DNA of 64,000 bases from Heterodera schachtii (lineage: Eukaryota > Nematoda > Chromadorea > Rhabditida > Heteroderidae), in contig SIJG01000012.1 in assembly GCA_023374025.1 (NCBI GenBank), positions 1,150,492-1,214,491 on the forward strand. The letters are read 5' to 3'. The first letter of the stretch is position 1. The number at the start of each line of letters is the position of its first letter. The notes under the pieces are model-generated. The model ran no database searches and had not been told where the DNA came from. It worked only from the letters and a program-made list of their open reading frames with translations. Below are positions 46,466 through 58,192 of the stretch, one piece after another. The position numbers and the translations under genes were made by a program.

Positions 46466-47887
46466 ATGCCAAAATTAAACTCCATTTTGCTGATTTTGGC
46501 ACTTTACAGCAGCGTATTTATAGCACAATGTGCTGCCGACGATTCGGCACAAAAGCAACAGGACCAACAGCAGCAGGTGTCTGAAAATGTTGCGACAGAT
46601 GAACAGCAAAAGTGCGGTACCAAGGAGACGGATTTTGCACCATGTTTACCACGGGAAAAGGCGGACGAACTTTTTAAGTGCGTTTTTGAAGTTTTTAGCA
46701 ATTAATTAAATTAATTAATTTTAATTATTTTCTTTACATTTTCAATACAAATAATATTTTTATTAATTTTTTGGGAATTTCTTACATTTTCAATGACAAA
46801 TTAAATAAATATTTTTTATATATTTTTAATATTATAATTATTTATTTTGAAATTTTCACAATATGTTATATATTTTTTAAAATTTTTTCTCTCTCAAAAT
46901 TAAATGACTAATTATTTAATTTCCCTTTATATAAATTAGTTTGGTTTTTTATTAATTAGAATTTAAATTATTTCAAAGTTGCTTCTGATTTACAGACACT
47001 GTTGTCAACAATATGTGCCATCCGGGTGCCATCATTTGTGCCAATATGAAACTGATGAGCTAATTTCACGCAATTTGGCCAGTGCTATAATTGCCTAATT
47101 ATTAATATTAATTTATTTATTTCAGCTCCTCCAAGCAGTGAAAAGCAAAAAATGCGATCTGAAACATATGGGCACAATTTTGTACTGTGCTTCGCAAAAT
47201 CAGGCAATAAAATTTTTTTCAATTTCATTGGCACAATTTAAATAAACAAAATTTAATTTTAAAACGGAAATTTTTTTCTAATTTTCAAATAAAACTATAT
47301 TTTATGAGATAATTGAACTTAAATATAAATTTTGTTTACAAAAACAGCTATAATTTTAAAAATTAAAAAAAAAAATTATAAAATAACGCATTTAAAATGA
47401 TTTTGAATTAAAAAACAATATTTAATTTATTTGACAGGATAATCGCAAGTGTTGCTCGCACTTGAATTTGTCGGATGCCAAATTGGGCGTTGGTGAGCGC
47501 TGCTTGCGCTTCTGCGACCCGGGCGGTGAGGCCGGCATTTCATCTATTGCCCGGTCGGATGTCACGTGTCTATTCAATTGGAATGGTAAAAATTAAAAAT
47601 AATTAAATTTTTTGCCATTAATTAATATCTAATTAATAAATTTAAAAAAAAAACTTAAAATTTGTATAGAACATTTTTTGTTAAATTCAAAAATATTTTC
47701 TGACTGAAGAAATGAAGAATTTGGATTTGATTGATGTTTTGGTGCTTTAATGGGTATATGAAATTTTATATTTGCTTAACTGTAAGAGAAATTAATTTGC
47801 TAATATTGCAAATTAATTGCCCCTAATTAGCGCTTTGTTAATTTAGTGCTGATGTATTGTCACCACTCAGGCATCAAAATGGTGTGA
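46466..47887 (+). CDS. secreted DB-module protein, 5 exons, 176 aa
   Basis: Exons 46466-46677, 46996-47081, 47136-47203, 47438-47585 and 47871-47887, in phase (531 nt). Signal peptide MPKLNSILLILALYSSVFIA with AQCAA after it, then a Gln-rich spacer (QQDQQQQVSEN). The DB module follows: CGTKETDFAPCLP, HCCQQYVPSGCHHLCQYETD, KCDLKHMGTILYCASQNQ, NRKCCSHLN, GERCLRFCDPGG, SDVTCLFNW. The paired-Cys order and the LYCASQNQDNRKCC block are typical of this nematode-specific extracellular domain. Joining exons 3 and 4 needs a GC donor (CAG|GCAATA). Exon 3 seems to start at an internal CCAAG rather than the TTTCAG 10 bp earlier, because only that keeps the Cys frame. The last exon (5 codons) is least certain; without it the frame stops at 47592. 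Confidence 0.7.
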
Positions 47888-48778
47888 AGTTTGATGAATC
47901 AATTAAAAAGAGGAAATAAATATTGTAAATCGTCTAAGCCATCGAAAAATATAAATGAATTAATTTCAATATTATTTATAATTTAACTTGGTATGTCAAA
48001 TTTTACATTTAATTAGTTGTCTGAATTCCAATGAATTTTATTTAATTGTTATGAATTTGTGTAATTATTAATTGCTTCAATATTTTATTATATCATCTTT
48101 TTAATTACATTTATTTTATAAGGTTAGCCTGACTTATTGTTAATAGAAAATCTTTTTGTGTTTTTTTTCTTAATAAAATCTATAAGAAACCATAAAATAT
48201 GAATTCTATTTAAAATTTTTTGGAACAATTCAAGAAAAAATTTTATAACCTTAAAATTTGGAAATTTTTTAAATTTTTTTTAAGACAAAAAATTAGATGT
48301 AATTAAAGAAAACTTAATTGGTCTATCAATAACTTTTAAAAAAAATTAAAAATTTATATTTTTTTTCAATGCTATGCAAAAATCGTATTGACGAATAAGA
48401 AAAATTTTTTAAGTTCTTAAAATTAGTAAATTTTTCATTTTCATTTTTGTTGTTAATTTTAAGACAAAATTAGACTTGTAATTAAGGAAAACTTAATTTA
48501 ATCAATCATTGAACTTTTAAAAAAATTAAAAATTTATATTTTTCAATGCTACGCAAAGATCTTAATGACGAATTTTTGCAAAAATCTCAAACAAAAAATT
48601 TTTGAAAACTCTGATTTACCGTCATAAACAAACATTATCTCTTTTTTTGCTGATCATTTTTTTAAATCGATAATTTGAAAAACATTTATTATGAAATCAT
48701 TTTTATATATTATCAACATTATCAAGCATCAACTGTTTGCTTTTCTGATCACTTCTTCTGTTGTGCTCCTCTGATCGA

Positions 48779-48964
48779 TCATTTTACAGCCGAATTACCA
48801 TCACCATGAAGACCGTAGCCATCATTTTCACCAATTATACCGTAGCCATCATTTTCACCAAGTCTACTGTGTTGATCGATCGGATACGGTTGAATGGCAG
48901 TCGAACGTTGGAGAAGAAGCAAAATGAGGGGGAGAAGAAGCAGGCAAATGCTGAATGGCCTCAT
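48779..48964 (-). CDS. P1: secreted peptide with GENDGYG repeats, shortened
   Basis: Single exon, 61 aa, starting MRPFSICLLLLPLILLLLQR. The mature part has IQPYPIDQHSR then two GENDGYG units and GDGNSAV, and stops early. P2 (50904-51191) continues for 35 more residues; here a small deletion after GNSAV brings in a stop, so the C-terminus is lost. TATA-like TATTTAAG lies about 70 bp upstream and the flanks match P2 for over 1 kb. Confidence 0.6.
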   Translation of the reverse strand: MRPFSICLLLLPLILLLLQRSTAIQPYPIDQHSRLGENDGYGIIGENDGYGLHGDGNSAVK

Positions 48965-50903
48965 TTTGGGAGAATTTTTATAGGATAGGATTTGGAATGG
49001 AAAGTGATTGGTGGAGGGATTTGGCCACTCTTAAATAGACAAAAAAAGGTTGTGGGAGATTTGGCCCAATTTTATTATTGGATTTTAATGTCTTTGCAAT
49101 AAAAAAAAATTATGTTTGCGAGAGAAAGCACTTTCTCAATTTGATTTGGTTATATTTTTAAATTAATAAAATTCATAAGACGGGCAAATGACCAATTTTT
49201 GAATTTTATTATGGAAAATTTTTGAATTTTATTATGGAAAACGTAAAATTGGACAGCGCTTTTGCATAATTATAATAAAAAAATTATTGCATATGAAAGC
49301 TTTTGGTAAAAAAGAATGAAAAAAGATGATGGAATAACGAAAAAGGGTGTAGAGTAGAGTAGAGCGGACCGGGAATTTTGGGCTTAACCGGGACCGGGAC
49401 CTTTTTGGGTTGAAAAACCGGGAATTTTTGGCTGGGAAAACCGGAAAAAACCCGGGACTGGTCCCGGTCCCGGTCAAAACTGGGACCTCGGTACTCAGTT
49501 GTACTCAGTTGTCCATGTTTTGGTCCCGGTCCCGCTCTACTCTAGTGTAGAGAGAGAGAGAGAGAGAGAGAGAAAAAGAGAGGCATTAAGCCAGTTATGA
49601 ATTAATTTTAATGTTTTTTTATGAAAAATTTTTGCTAAATGGGTGCAAGACTTGGCTATTTTTGAATTTTAAGTCGCCCAATTTCGTTTATTATGGCATT
49701 TGAAGATGGGATTTTTAGGTTCTAAAACTGAGAAATAGGTACATATCTAAATAGGTGTTTAAAAAAACGAGAAATATGCTAAAAAACCGAAAAATGGCAA
49801 AATGTGCCGAAAAAAAAAATTAAAAAACCCTTCAATAATTGCATAAATTGCAAAAATAAATCATTCTTTATCCATTCAGCAGCACAATTGCAAATCAAAA
49901 GTATTTCAACTTTTTGTCCATAAATCTTTAAGAAAACTCATTAAAAGTTTCGAAAACAGATAAAAAAAATGTTTTTGATTTCCTCAAATGCCATTTTGCT
50001 TTGAATTTTAGAAAAATGAAATTTAGAAAATAATTGTCAGAATTATTTTAGAAAATAGATCTATTTTACCCGTTTTTTTAAATTTTATTTCAAATAAATT
50101 ATTCAAATTTATTTGGTTGTAATCATTAGAGCTTATAAATCGAGCAGAGAGCATTTGAAAAAAAAACAATTAAAATATTAAATTATTCAGAATGGTTTTT
50201 TTTGCTTTTATGAATTATCAAATGAAATTAACGCATTTTTTATGATGTCATTCTCTAGCGAAAGCCTTAATTAATGATTTAAAAAATGTTAAAAATATAA
50301 GTTTCGGGAATTTCCTGATTTTTGAATTAAATTTCTTTTTTTAAAACCGAGTAACAAAGCAAGAAATTTTGTTTAAAAATATTTTTTTAATGAAAGATTT
50401 GTTAGTAGAAAATTATTTTATATTTCTTTTGCATAATAAAATCTCTAAGAAACCATAAATATGAAGTGTAATTTTAAATTTTTGGAACAAATAAAAAAAA
50501 ATTTTAGAACGTTAAAATTTAGAAATTTTTAAAATTTTTTAAAATTTTAAAACAAAAAATTGGATGTAATTAAAGAAAACTTAATTGGTCTATCATTAAC
50601 ATTTAAAAAAATTAAAAATTTTTCAATGCTATGCAAAGATCTTAAAGACGAATTTTTGCAAAACCTAAACAAAAAAATTTGCAACTTCCAATTCTCGTCA
50701 TGATCAAACATTATTTTTTTTTTGCTGATCAGTTTTTTAAATCGATATTTTGAAAAACATTTATTTTGTGAACCCTTTTTTATATATTATCAACACATTA
50801 TCAATCATCAATTGTTTGTTTTTCTGATCACTTCCTCTTTATTGTCCTTCTCTGAACGATCATTTGTTGGCATTTAATTGATCAGCCCAAGCCATTTTTA
50901 AAG
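48965..50903. other. P1-P2 spacer, partly a tandem duplicate
   Basis: 48170-49900 and 50430-51970 are diverged copies of one another, covering the gene, its promoter and the distal flank. The difference includes the MITE at 49355-49544, present only on the P1 side. AATAGGTAC-type AT-rich repeats lie near 49735 and 51725. Confidence 0.5.
49355..49544. mobile_element. 190-bp MITE, 13-bp perfect TIRs, TSD GTGTAGAG
   Basis: TAGAGTAGAGCGG begins the element and is perfectly inverted at the end (49532-49544). GTGTAGAG flanks it at 49347-49354 and 49545-49552. The interior is made of CCGGGACC and GGTCCCGG blocks. The copy 3' of P2 (around 51565) lacks it, so it inserted after the tandem duplication. 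Confidence 0.85.
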
Positions 50904-51191
50904 TTACCGTAGTGGCTCCAGGGGTTCCAAAACGGTTGTGTCAGCATCATCATCATCATCATCACCATAACCAAACAATTTCTTCGCGATGTCTGATATA
51001 AGACCGCGCATTACAGCCGAATTACCATCACCATAACGACCGTAGCCATCATGTTCACCAATTCTACCGTAGCCATCATTTTCACCAAGTCTACCGTGTT
51101 GATCAATCGGATACGGTCGAATGGCAGTCGAACGTTGGAGAAGAAGCAAAAGGAGGGGGAGAAGAAGCAGGCAAATGCTGAATGGCCTCAT
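50904..51191 (-). CDS. P2: 95-aa secreted peptide with GYG repeats and acidic tail
   Basis: Single exon. Signal peptide MRPFSICLLLLPLLLLLLQR, then RPYPIDQHGRLGENDGYG, GEHDGYGRYGDGNSAV, MRGLISDIAKKLFGYG, a run of six Asp, and ADTTVLEPLEPLR. The three G(E/D)xDGYG-type units form a short tandem repeat. Core promoter AGTATTTAAGG lies about 70 bp upstream, within a block (GGCCAAATC, CCAAATCC) also found before P1, P3, P6 and P7. No family recognised. Confidence 0.7.
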   Translation of the reverse strand: MRPFSICLLLLPLLLLLLQRSTAIRPYPIDQHGRLGENDGYGRIGEHDGYGRYGDGNSAVMRGLISDIAKKLFGYGDDDDDDADTTVLEPLEPLR

Positions 51192-52859
51192 TTTTGGGGG
51201 AATTTTTATAGGATAGGATTTGGAACGGAAAGTAATTGGTGGAGGGATTTGGCCTCCCTTAAATACTCCAAAAAATGATCGGAGGAGAGAGACTTGGCCC
51301 AATTTATTGGATTTTATTGCTTTGCAATAAAAAATTTATGATTGAGATTGCATTTTCAATTTGATTTAGTTATATTTTTAAATAAATAAAATTCATAAAC
51401 GGGAAATTGGCCAATTTTTGAATTTTATTAATGAAAACGTAAAATTGGACTGCACATTTGCAGTTTTATGATTTTAATAATAATCAAAATATATATATAT
51501 ATATATTGCATGTGAAGCTTTTGGCAAAAAAAAATAATAAAAAAGATGATGGAATAGCGAAAAAGAATGGAGAGAGAGGCATTAAGCCAGTTATGAATTA
51601 ATTTTAATGTTCTTATGAAGAATTTGGGTAAATGGGTGAGACACTTGTCCAATTTTTGAATTTAAGTCGCCCTATTGAGTTTATTATGTCATGGATGGTG
51701 TATTTTGAGGTGCTAAAAACTGAGAAATAGGTACCTAAATAAGATTTCAAAAATGCCAAAATATGTGCAAAAAATTGAAAAATGCCAAAAAGGTGCCAAA
51801 AAATTAAACAAAACCTACTTAAAATTGCAAAAAAAAAAAACTCATTTTTTATTCATTTCGGCAGCACAATTACAACCAAAAGCATTTCAATACTTTTTGT
51901 CCATAAATCTTTAAGAAAATCATCAAAATTTTCGGAAACAGATAAAAAAAATGTATTTGATTTGAATTTTTAGAACAAAGTAATTTAGAAAAATAACTCT
52001 CCATAATTATTTAAAAAACAGATCTATGTTACCCTTTTTTAATTTTCTTTCAAATAAATTATTCATATTTTGGTTGTAATTCATGAGAGCTTATAAATGG
52101 TGCTATGTCATTATTTAAAAACCATCAAAATAAAATTTTTGCTTATAACTTTGCTCAAAAGCAACCAAATTTTGAATCCTTGCTATTATTCGATAGATCA
52201 AAATGTTCTTTATGAGCCTGTAAAATTTCAAAAAATTTTATTAAGTTTAAAAAAATTTATGGCCAAAAATGTTTGAAAAATCAAGGTTTTTTGAGTTCTT
52301 CGAGCTATAATTTTTTTGAAACTTAATGAAATTTCTTGAAATTTTGCAGACTTATAGAACACACTTAGGGCTATCGAATTATATCAAGAATTAAAAATTT
52401 GATTGTAATTTTTCGACAAAATTTCATAATGATGATTTTTTAAATAACGGCTCCGCCCCTTATAAACCAAGCAGAGCATTTCAAAATAAAAATTTAACAA
52501 TTAAAATATAAATATAATGACTTTTTAATGATGCACTCTCTAGCGAAAGCCTGAAATAATGATTAAAAAAGGTTAAAAATATAAATTTTCGGAAATTTCT
52601 TGATTTTTCTTCATAAATTCCATTAAGAATGCCTTCATCTCGCAACTTTTTCTTTATTCATTTTCAATATTTTACCATTTATTTATTCAATTTTTTTCAA
52701 CATTACATTTTGGCATACTGTCACCAAACAAAATTCAAAAATCATTAACATTTTATCAACATATCATCCTCATCTGTCTGTGTGAACCCCTTTCCACCAT
52801 TCATTATTCTTTTTCTTCCTCTCCTCTCATCAATCAATTCGATGACGGCATTCCCGGGA
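51192..52859. other. P2-P3 spacer with a hairpin repeat
   Basis: 52165-52400 is a hairpin of the widespread repeat whose arms contain AAAATTTCAAAAAATTTTAT and CTTGAAATTTTGCAGAC-like sequence, with TTCGATAG and CTATCGAA outermost. 52690-52859 is a 3' flank (TTACATTTTGGCATACTGTC) conserved downstream of P4 as well. No gene seen. Confidence 0.5.
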
Positions 52860-53309
52860 TCACAGCGGCACAATATCCGGCACGTAGGGCCTGCGCGTTG
52901 GGCGTGGACGAGGTCGGAAAGTTGGGTATTTTGTCCAACGAGTTGGACGAGTTGGGAAAAAGGGTGGAGGCGTACGCCATGGCATCGTTGCCGGCTTCAG
53001 CATTATAATGCCACCGCTTCGATGGTTGGGTCGTCCTCCTCCGCCGCCCCCCTTGCCATAGTTGCCGTTGCCATACCATGGCTTGTTTCCCCATCCCTTG
53101 CCATTGCCTGGTCCCGGCCATGGTCTCCCCGGCGGGTATTGCGGTGCCTTGGTTGGCCACTGTGTTGGCTGCCAAGGCAGTGGTGTTGGTCTTTGGGCCC
53201 GCATTTCGTTGTCCTCCTCCTCCTCTTCGAAGGCATTGGCAAAAGGTGGGGGAAGAAGAAGAAGCAAAAGGAGCGGGAGAAGAAGCAGGCAAAGGCTGAA
53301 CGGCCTCAT
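52860..53309 (-). CDS. P3: 149-aa secreted Gly/Pro/Trp-rich protein
   Basis: Single exon. Signal peptide MRPFSLCLLLLPLLLLLLLP and cleavage near FANAF, then EEEEEDNEMRAQ. The mature protein is Pro/Trp-rich (PLPWQPTQWPTKAPQYPPG), then Gly/Asn/Trp-rich (GNGKGWGNKPWYGNGNYG, GGGGGG), then RPNHRSGGIIMLKPAT and a Pro/Thr/Arg tail (FRPRPRPTRRPYVPDIVPL). Members P4 and P5 end in GMPSSN; the same codons exist here just past the stop in another frame, so the C-terminus has been frameshifted. No domain recognised; wall- or surface-associated structural proteins can look like this. Confidence 0.7.
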   Translation of the reverse strand: MRPFSLCLLLLPLLLLLLLPPPFANAFEEEEEDNEMRAQRPTPLPWQPTQWPTKAPQYPPGRPWPGPGNGKGWGNKPWYGNGNYGKGGGGGGRPNHRSGGIIMLKPATMPWRTPPPFFPTRPTRWTKYPTFRPRPRPTRRPYVPDIVPL

Positions 53310-54110
53310 TTTGGGGGATTCCGGAGTTGGGATTGGATTTAGAATGGAAAGTGATTGGTGGAGCGATTTGGCCACCCTTAAATATTCCAAAATTGATCGG
53401 AGGAGAGAGACTTGGCCCAATTTTTTATTGGTTATTTTAATGCCTTTTCAATTAAAAAAATTATGGATTCATAAGATGGGCGGGCCAGTATCATTAGACC
53501 AATTTTGAATTTTAACAAGGAAAAATAAATACGTTTGTGATTTGCCCATAAAAATTGTTTTTTTTATGGAAATTTGCTCTTTTTTAATATATTCATTTTT
53601 GCAGTTTTAATAAAATTTATTTCCTATATTCAACTCCCAAATTTGACGCTCAAAATGAGGCCCGTTAAAATATAGGAAAAGAATTTTTTAAGATAAAATT
53701 ATTGTTTTCATAATAAAATAATTTCAATTAATATCTGATTAACCATTTGCGCATTTTATTTTTATTTTTTCATTAACTTTTTTGATAGAGCCGTTTTTTG
53801 GGCGGCGGGGAGGCGGGGGGGGGGGGGTCGGATAACATAGCCCCGAAGCACCAAAACGAGTTCCAGAATATTTACGGGCTATTTAGCTCGTAATTCCGTA
53901 CCCCATTAGTGCCCAGCCCGTAATCCCTACCCTTATGAGTCATTCGAAAAATTTCGATTTTTCTAATATTATGTTATATTTTGTATTACAATTTTAAAAT
54001 TATTACACATACCATCTTCCTGAGTAATTAGGAAATAATTTTTAATTTGCTATTATTCAGATTTAAATCCAAGCTATTTTGCCGTTCCGCTTGTTTATTT
54101 ATCAATATTA

Positions 54111-54476
54111 TCAACAGTATAACAATAACAGATCAGAATGATTTGATGATCGATCGGCAAACAATTTGATTTGATCAAAAGAATAATTTTTTTTTTGTTC
54201 ATCGGTCAATCCGATTAAATTTTCAGCATCAAATAAATGTGTCGATAAATAAATCTGCAACAAAAAAAAATCACCTGTTTTATCTTGGCAATTAACTGAA
54301 GTGCTTCGTTGACCTAGTACTGTAAACACTCAAATAAATACGGTAATAAAATAAGATACTGTAGAAAATGCGCGTAAAAACTGCAACTTGAAGCTTAACA
54401 TTATTTCAAGAATTTTTCGCCGTTTCTATTCATTTTGGATCATTTGAATTGTTTTTCGCGCAAAAAGTGTTTAAAC
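54111..54476 (-). pseudogene. degenerate copy of gene Q, 3' part
   Basis: After TTGTTGCAG the frame reads IYLSTHLFDAENLIGLTDEQ, matching LLAAHFDVENSIGLTEQQ of gene Q (62525-62868), then diverges. 54400-54476 matches the KQFKWIKNELKRRKILEIN segment at 62.95 kb. The copy is interrupted by two elements at 54477-56231, and the rest of it resumes at 56232-56439. Confidence 0.5.
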
Positions 54477-55123
54477 GGGGGGCGGAAGTTTGGGCACCGG
54501 GAAGTTTGGGCACCAGAAATTTGGGCACAGGGAAATTTGGGCACCAAATTAAAGAGTTAAAAAATAAAAATGTTTTTAATTGTCTATAAATTGCAACCAT
54601 CTAATTTAAAAGCATAAAAAATTTAATCAAGTTAGTAAATAGAAAGTTTTTTAACGAATATTCATTCGATTAAGCATGCTTATTTGGCTAAACTCATTAC
54701 CATTAATTCAATATCAATGCCATACATAATCTATTATTTATAACTTATAACATTACAAGGCTCAGTATGTTCAAGAATTAAAGTTTATGAGTTTAAACAA
54801 AATTAGACGGGTTCTTGTTATTTCGGGCACAACTAAGCTGGTATTCAGGTCTAAGTCCAAACAGAAACCAGTACATGTTTAATTCTACGTTTGAACAACC
54901 GTAAGAATTGACTAAATAATAAGATTGCCAGGTTCCAATACATAAATTTTTTGATTTTCAAGAACCTATAAATTTTAAGACACAAGGGTTGCTAAAATTT
55001 ACGCAATTTTAATGATTTATATAACATTTTATCTATTTATTTTGTTTTTATTTTTTAACTCTTTAATTTGGTGCCCAAACTTCCTGGTGCCCAAACTTCC
55101 CGGTGCCCAAACTTCATGTCGCG
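54477..55123. mobile_element. 647-bp element with GTTTGGGCACC ends, TSD GTTTAAAC
   Basis: The left end holds repeated GAAGTTTGGGCACC units and the right end their complement (GGTGCCCAAACTTC), with the arms continuing into AATTAAAGAGTTAAAAAATA and its inverse. GTTTAAAC flanks it at 54469-54476 and 55124-55131. No coding capacity. Confidence 0.75.
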
Positions 55124-55131
55124 GTTTAAAC

Positions 55132-56231
55132 AGGTGCTAGGACGAAGTGACAAAAATATCAGTGTGGGCGAAGTGACAAAAATATCAGTGAGAGACTTTC
55201 AGAGGGGTGGGGTCATTTCAGTACAGAATAAATAAATTAATTTAATTAATTAATAATATAATTTAAAATTGAATAAGAAGCTAATAATAATAAATATATT
55301 TGTTCTCTATTTCAGTTTATACGGCCACAAAAAACACACGACCAAGTAATTTCTTGATTAATTTCATGCATCATAACTTTTTCTAAAACCATCAAAGTTA
55401 TACATTCTTGGTTTCTTTTGGTAGCTCTAAGTGTTCTCTATTTTCCTGTAAAATTTCAAAAAATTTCGTTGAGTTTCAAAAAAGTTGTGGTCACCAAGGT
55501 TTACCAAATCAATTTATGAAATTTACAAGCCACAACTTTTTTGAACCACAACCAAATTTTTTAAAATTAAAGGCAATTAAAGGACACTTCGGGCTATTAA
55601 ATGATACCAAGAATGCTTAATTTGGATGCTTCTGGAAAAAGTTATGGCGCTGATCAAAAATTGATCATTTTATGGTGATCAATTATTCAACCAAGTATAA
55701 CTTTCTATATACAAATCGTAGAACCACTATTCCAATAACAATTCGGTAGCAAATTTTGTGCTCTTGCTAGTGGGCTTGCTCATTTTCTCTAAAAAAAATT
55801 TCCCAACCCCCTAGGAATTTTGAAAATTTCCCCGATTTTCAGTGTATTTTGGGTGTCCCGTTCACTACAAAGGAGTGATCTGATCAAGTTGATGTAAAAG
55901 ACTTTTTTGATCAGCACCAAAAGTTGAGCAAGCATGATTTATTTCAAGTTTTTAAATGAACTATAAGATAATTTTCAGGTTTGAGCAAGACTTTTTTGGG
56001 GCACTGTATTTCTCTCGTAAAACTGTAATTTGTTTGGGAAATATTAAATAATAAATTGAAATTATAAGAAAAATAATTATAGATTCAAATAATTATATTA
56101 TTATAATTATATTATTAATTAATTAAATTAATTTATTCCGTACTGAAATGACCCCACCCCTCTGAAAGTCTCTCACTGATATTTTTGTCACTTCGCCCAC
56201 ACTGATATTTTTGTCACTTCGACTCACCACG
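55132..56231. mobile_element. 1.1-kb element with ~120-bp inverted ends, TSD GTTTAAAC
   Basis: Left arm from about 55142 (CGAAGTGACAAAAATATCAG, repeated twice, then GAGAGACTTTCAGAGGGGTG) is inverted almost perfectly at about 56100-56222. GTTTAAAC flanks it at 55124-55131 and 56232-56239; the left one is shared with the previous element. The interior contains the widespread TTCGTTGAGTTTCAAAAAAG hairpin repeat. Confidence 0.75.
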
Positions 56232-56439
56232 GTTTAAACACAATAGAAACTCGGACAACTGCCCAGCGCATATCAAATGGAAATGCCGCCAAATTTCGGC
56301 ATGTAATTAGCTTGACATTTTCCTTATTGGCATTTTTAAAATTTTTTGGCATAGATTTTGTTATCGGAGACAAGGAAATGTGGACGGAATAACAATGACA
56401 AAAACGCGTTAAGTTTTCGAAATTCCAAGCTAAAAGCAT
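56232..56439 (-). pseudogene. degenerate copy of gene Q, 5' part
   Basis: The frame MPKNFKNANKENVKLITCRN, FPFDMRWAVVRVSIVF matches CRNFGGTSFDVRWAVVRVSF at 62.95-63.12 kb. It breaks where the 55132-56231 element is inserted, and resumes on the far side at 54476. Confidence 0.5.
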
Positions 56440-56920
56440 GAATCTTTTTTAAAAAAAAAAAAGCACTTTTCTATGTATAACCAAAATTTAAAGGAATGAT
56501 TTATATTAGAGTGCGACGGGACCGGGAATTTTGGGCAAAACCGGGACCGGGACTTGCCGGGACCTGAGAAGCCGGGACCGGGACCTCAATTTTTTTTTTC
56601 GGGACCGGGACCGGGAACCGGGACCAACCGGGACTTTTTAAAAATTCAAAAAAATTCAAAAAATTTTTAAAAAATTCAAATTTTAATTTATTTCAATTAA
56701 AAAATAACACAAAATTAAATTTTTATTTTGTTTTTTATTCAATAAAATCCAAAAGTTAAAGCATAATTAAATTAATGAAAATTTTCAAACTAAATTTATT
56801 TTATTTTTAAAAATAATCATTTTTCGCTAAATGATCGAATATTATTAGAAATTTATATTACTTTTCTGATCATTTTTTCGGCGCGCTTTTTGCAAAAAAC
56901 TTTTGTTGAGAAGGGGAGAC

Positions 56921-56945
56921 CGGCGGTGCCGATAGGCGCCGCCGG
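56921..56945. repeat. clear copy of the dispersed GC-rich palindrome
   Basis: Core GGTGCCGATAGGCGCC within flanking CGGC and GCCG, followed by AAAATTTTGAAAATTTGAGT and TTGTTAACAGAT. The same core and downstream tail recur at 5561, 21950 and 31094, and core variants at about 30330 (reverse), 58030 (reverse), 60625 (reverse), 62068 and 63703. Confidence 0.8.
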
Positions 56946-57263
56946 GGAAAATTTTGAAAATTTGAGTGCAATTTGTTAACAGATTATCAACAAAAAGGCA
57001 AGTTTTTTGGATTTATTAGGCTCAATATGTAAATATTTTCATTTAAAAAAAATAATAAAATATATATAAATAAATAAATATATGAGAAAAATTTATATCA
57101 AAGTTTCCAATTTTATTATTGAATTTCTTGCTTTTTCAACATTACATTTTGGCATACTGTCACCAAAACAAAATTCAAAAATCATTAACATTTTATCAAC
57201 ATATCATCTCATCTGTCTGATGCCCCCTTTCCATCATTCTTTTTTCGTTCATCTCATCATCAA

Positions 57264-57710
57264 TCAGTTCGATGACGGCATTCCCGGGATGATGTTCCGC
57301 GGCCCAGGAAAACCGGGCCGGTAAGGCCAACGCGTTGGCAATGGACGAGGTCCGAAAGTTGGGAATGGCCAAGGCGTTGTACGAATTGGTAAAAAGGGAG
57401 GAGACGTTGGACGATATTTTGGCCGAGGCGGCGTTGCCGGCTTCAGCATCATAATGTCACCGCTTCGATGGTTGGGTCGTCCGCCTCCGCCGCCACCCTT
57501 GCCATTGTTGCCGTTGCCATGCCATGAATTCGATCCCCAGCCCTTGCCTTGGCCTGGTCCCCCCTGTCCCGGTCTGCCCGGCGGGTATTGCGGTGGATTG
57601 GTTGGTCCTTGGCGCCGGGTACGGCTGCTTTGGCGGACATGGCGTTAGATGCTCCACTCGCATTTCGTTGTCCAGCCCACCCTCCTCCGCGCCACCATCA
57701 AATGATGATG
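57264..57710 (-). pseudogene. P4: P-family copy without signal peptide, frameshifted
   Basis: From CAG at about 57709 the frame reads SSSFDGGAEEGGLDNEMRVE to QPYPAPRTNQ; then a +1 shift is needed to continue PPQYPPGRPGQGGPGQGKGW, GGGGGGRPNHRSGDIMMLKP, and end GFPGPRNIIPGMPSSN. These match P3 closely. The signal-peptide exon and promoter are replaced by a 180-bp block (ATKFMIKNR, KIWQNAI frame) also found at P5, next to a CCGATAGGC-type repeat. Confidence 0.55.
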
Positions 57711-58192
57711 AGCTGAAAATGCCATTTTAAAATGGCATTTTGCCATATTTTTTGTTGGTCTTCCGTGCCATGCTCATATTTTTTTACGTTGCCAAAACGC
57801 CGGTTTTTTATCATGAATTTTGTGGCCAACCGGAACAATAGTTTCTGCCAAATTTCATAGCTTTTCCTTGTTATGCCTATCGGCAAGGGCGTAGGAAAGG
57901 GGGCGGGGGCTGAGCGGGCTAAAGCCCCGAATCGAAAAAAGTAAAAATTTTACAGCAAATTTTTTGAAATTTTCCTTAACAAATGGCATTAAAATTCTCA
58001 AAAATTTTCATGGCTGCACCTAATGGCACTGCCGGACCCCCATTTTACTATATTTTTCAAAAAATTGAGATCAAAATTGCAAAAATAGGTTATTTTTTGG
58101 CGGAAAACGGCTAAAAATGTTGTAAAATACACCACCTAATTCAGGATTCAAAAAAAATACACCCCTAAAATCGAATTATGAGCAAAATTCAT

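Noticed and set aside
52834..53508. Long open frames overlapping P3 on both strands
   Set aside because: Shadows of a GC-rich Gly/Pro coding region; only the frame with the conserved signal peptide and promoter is supported.
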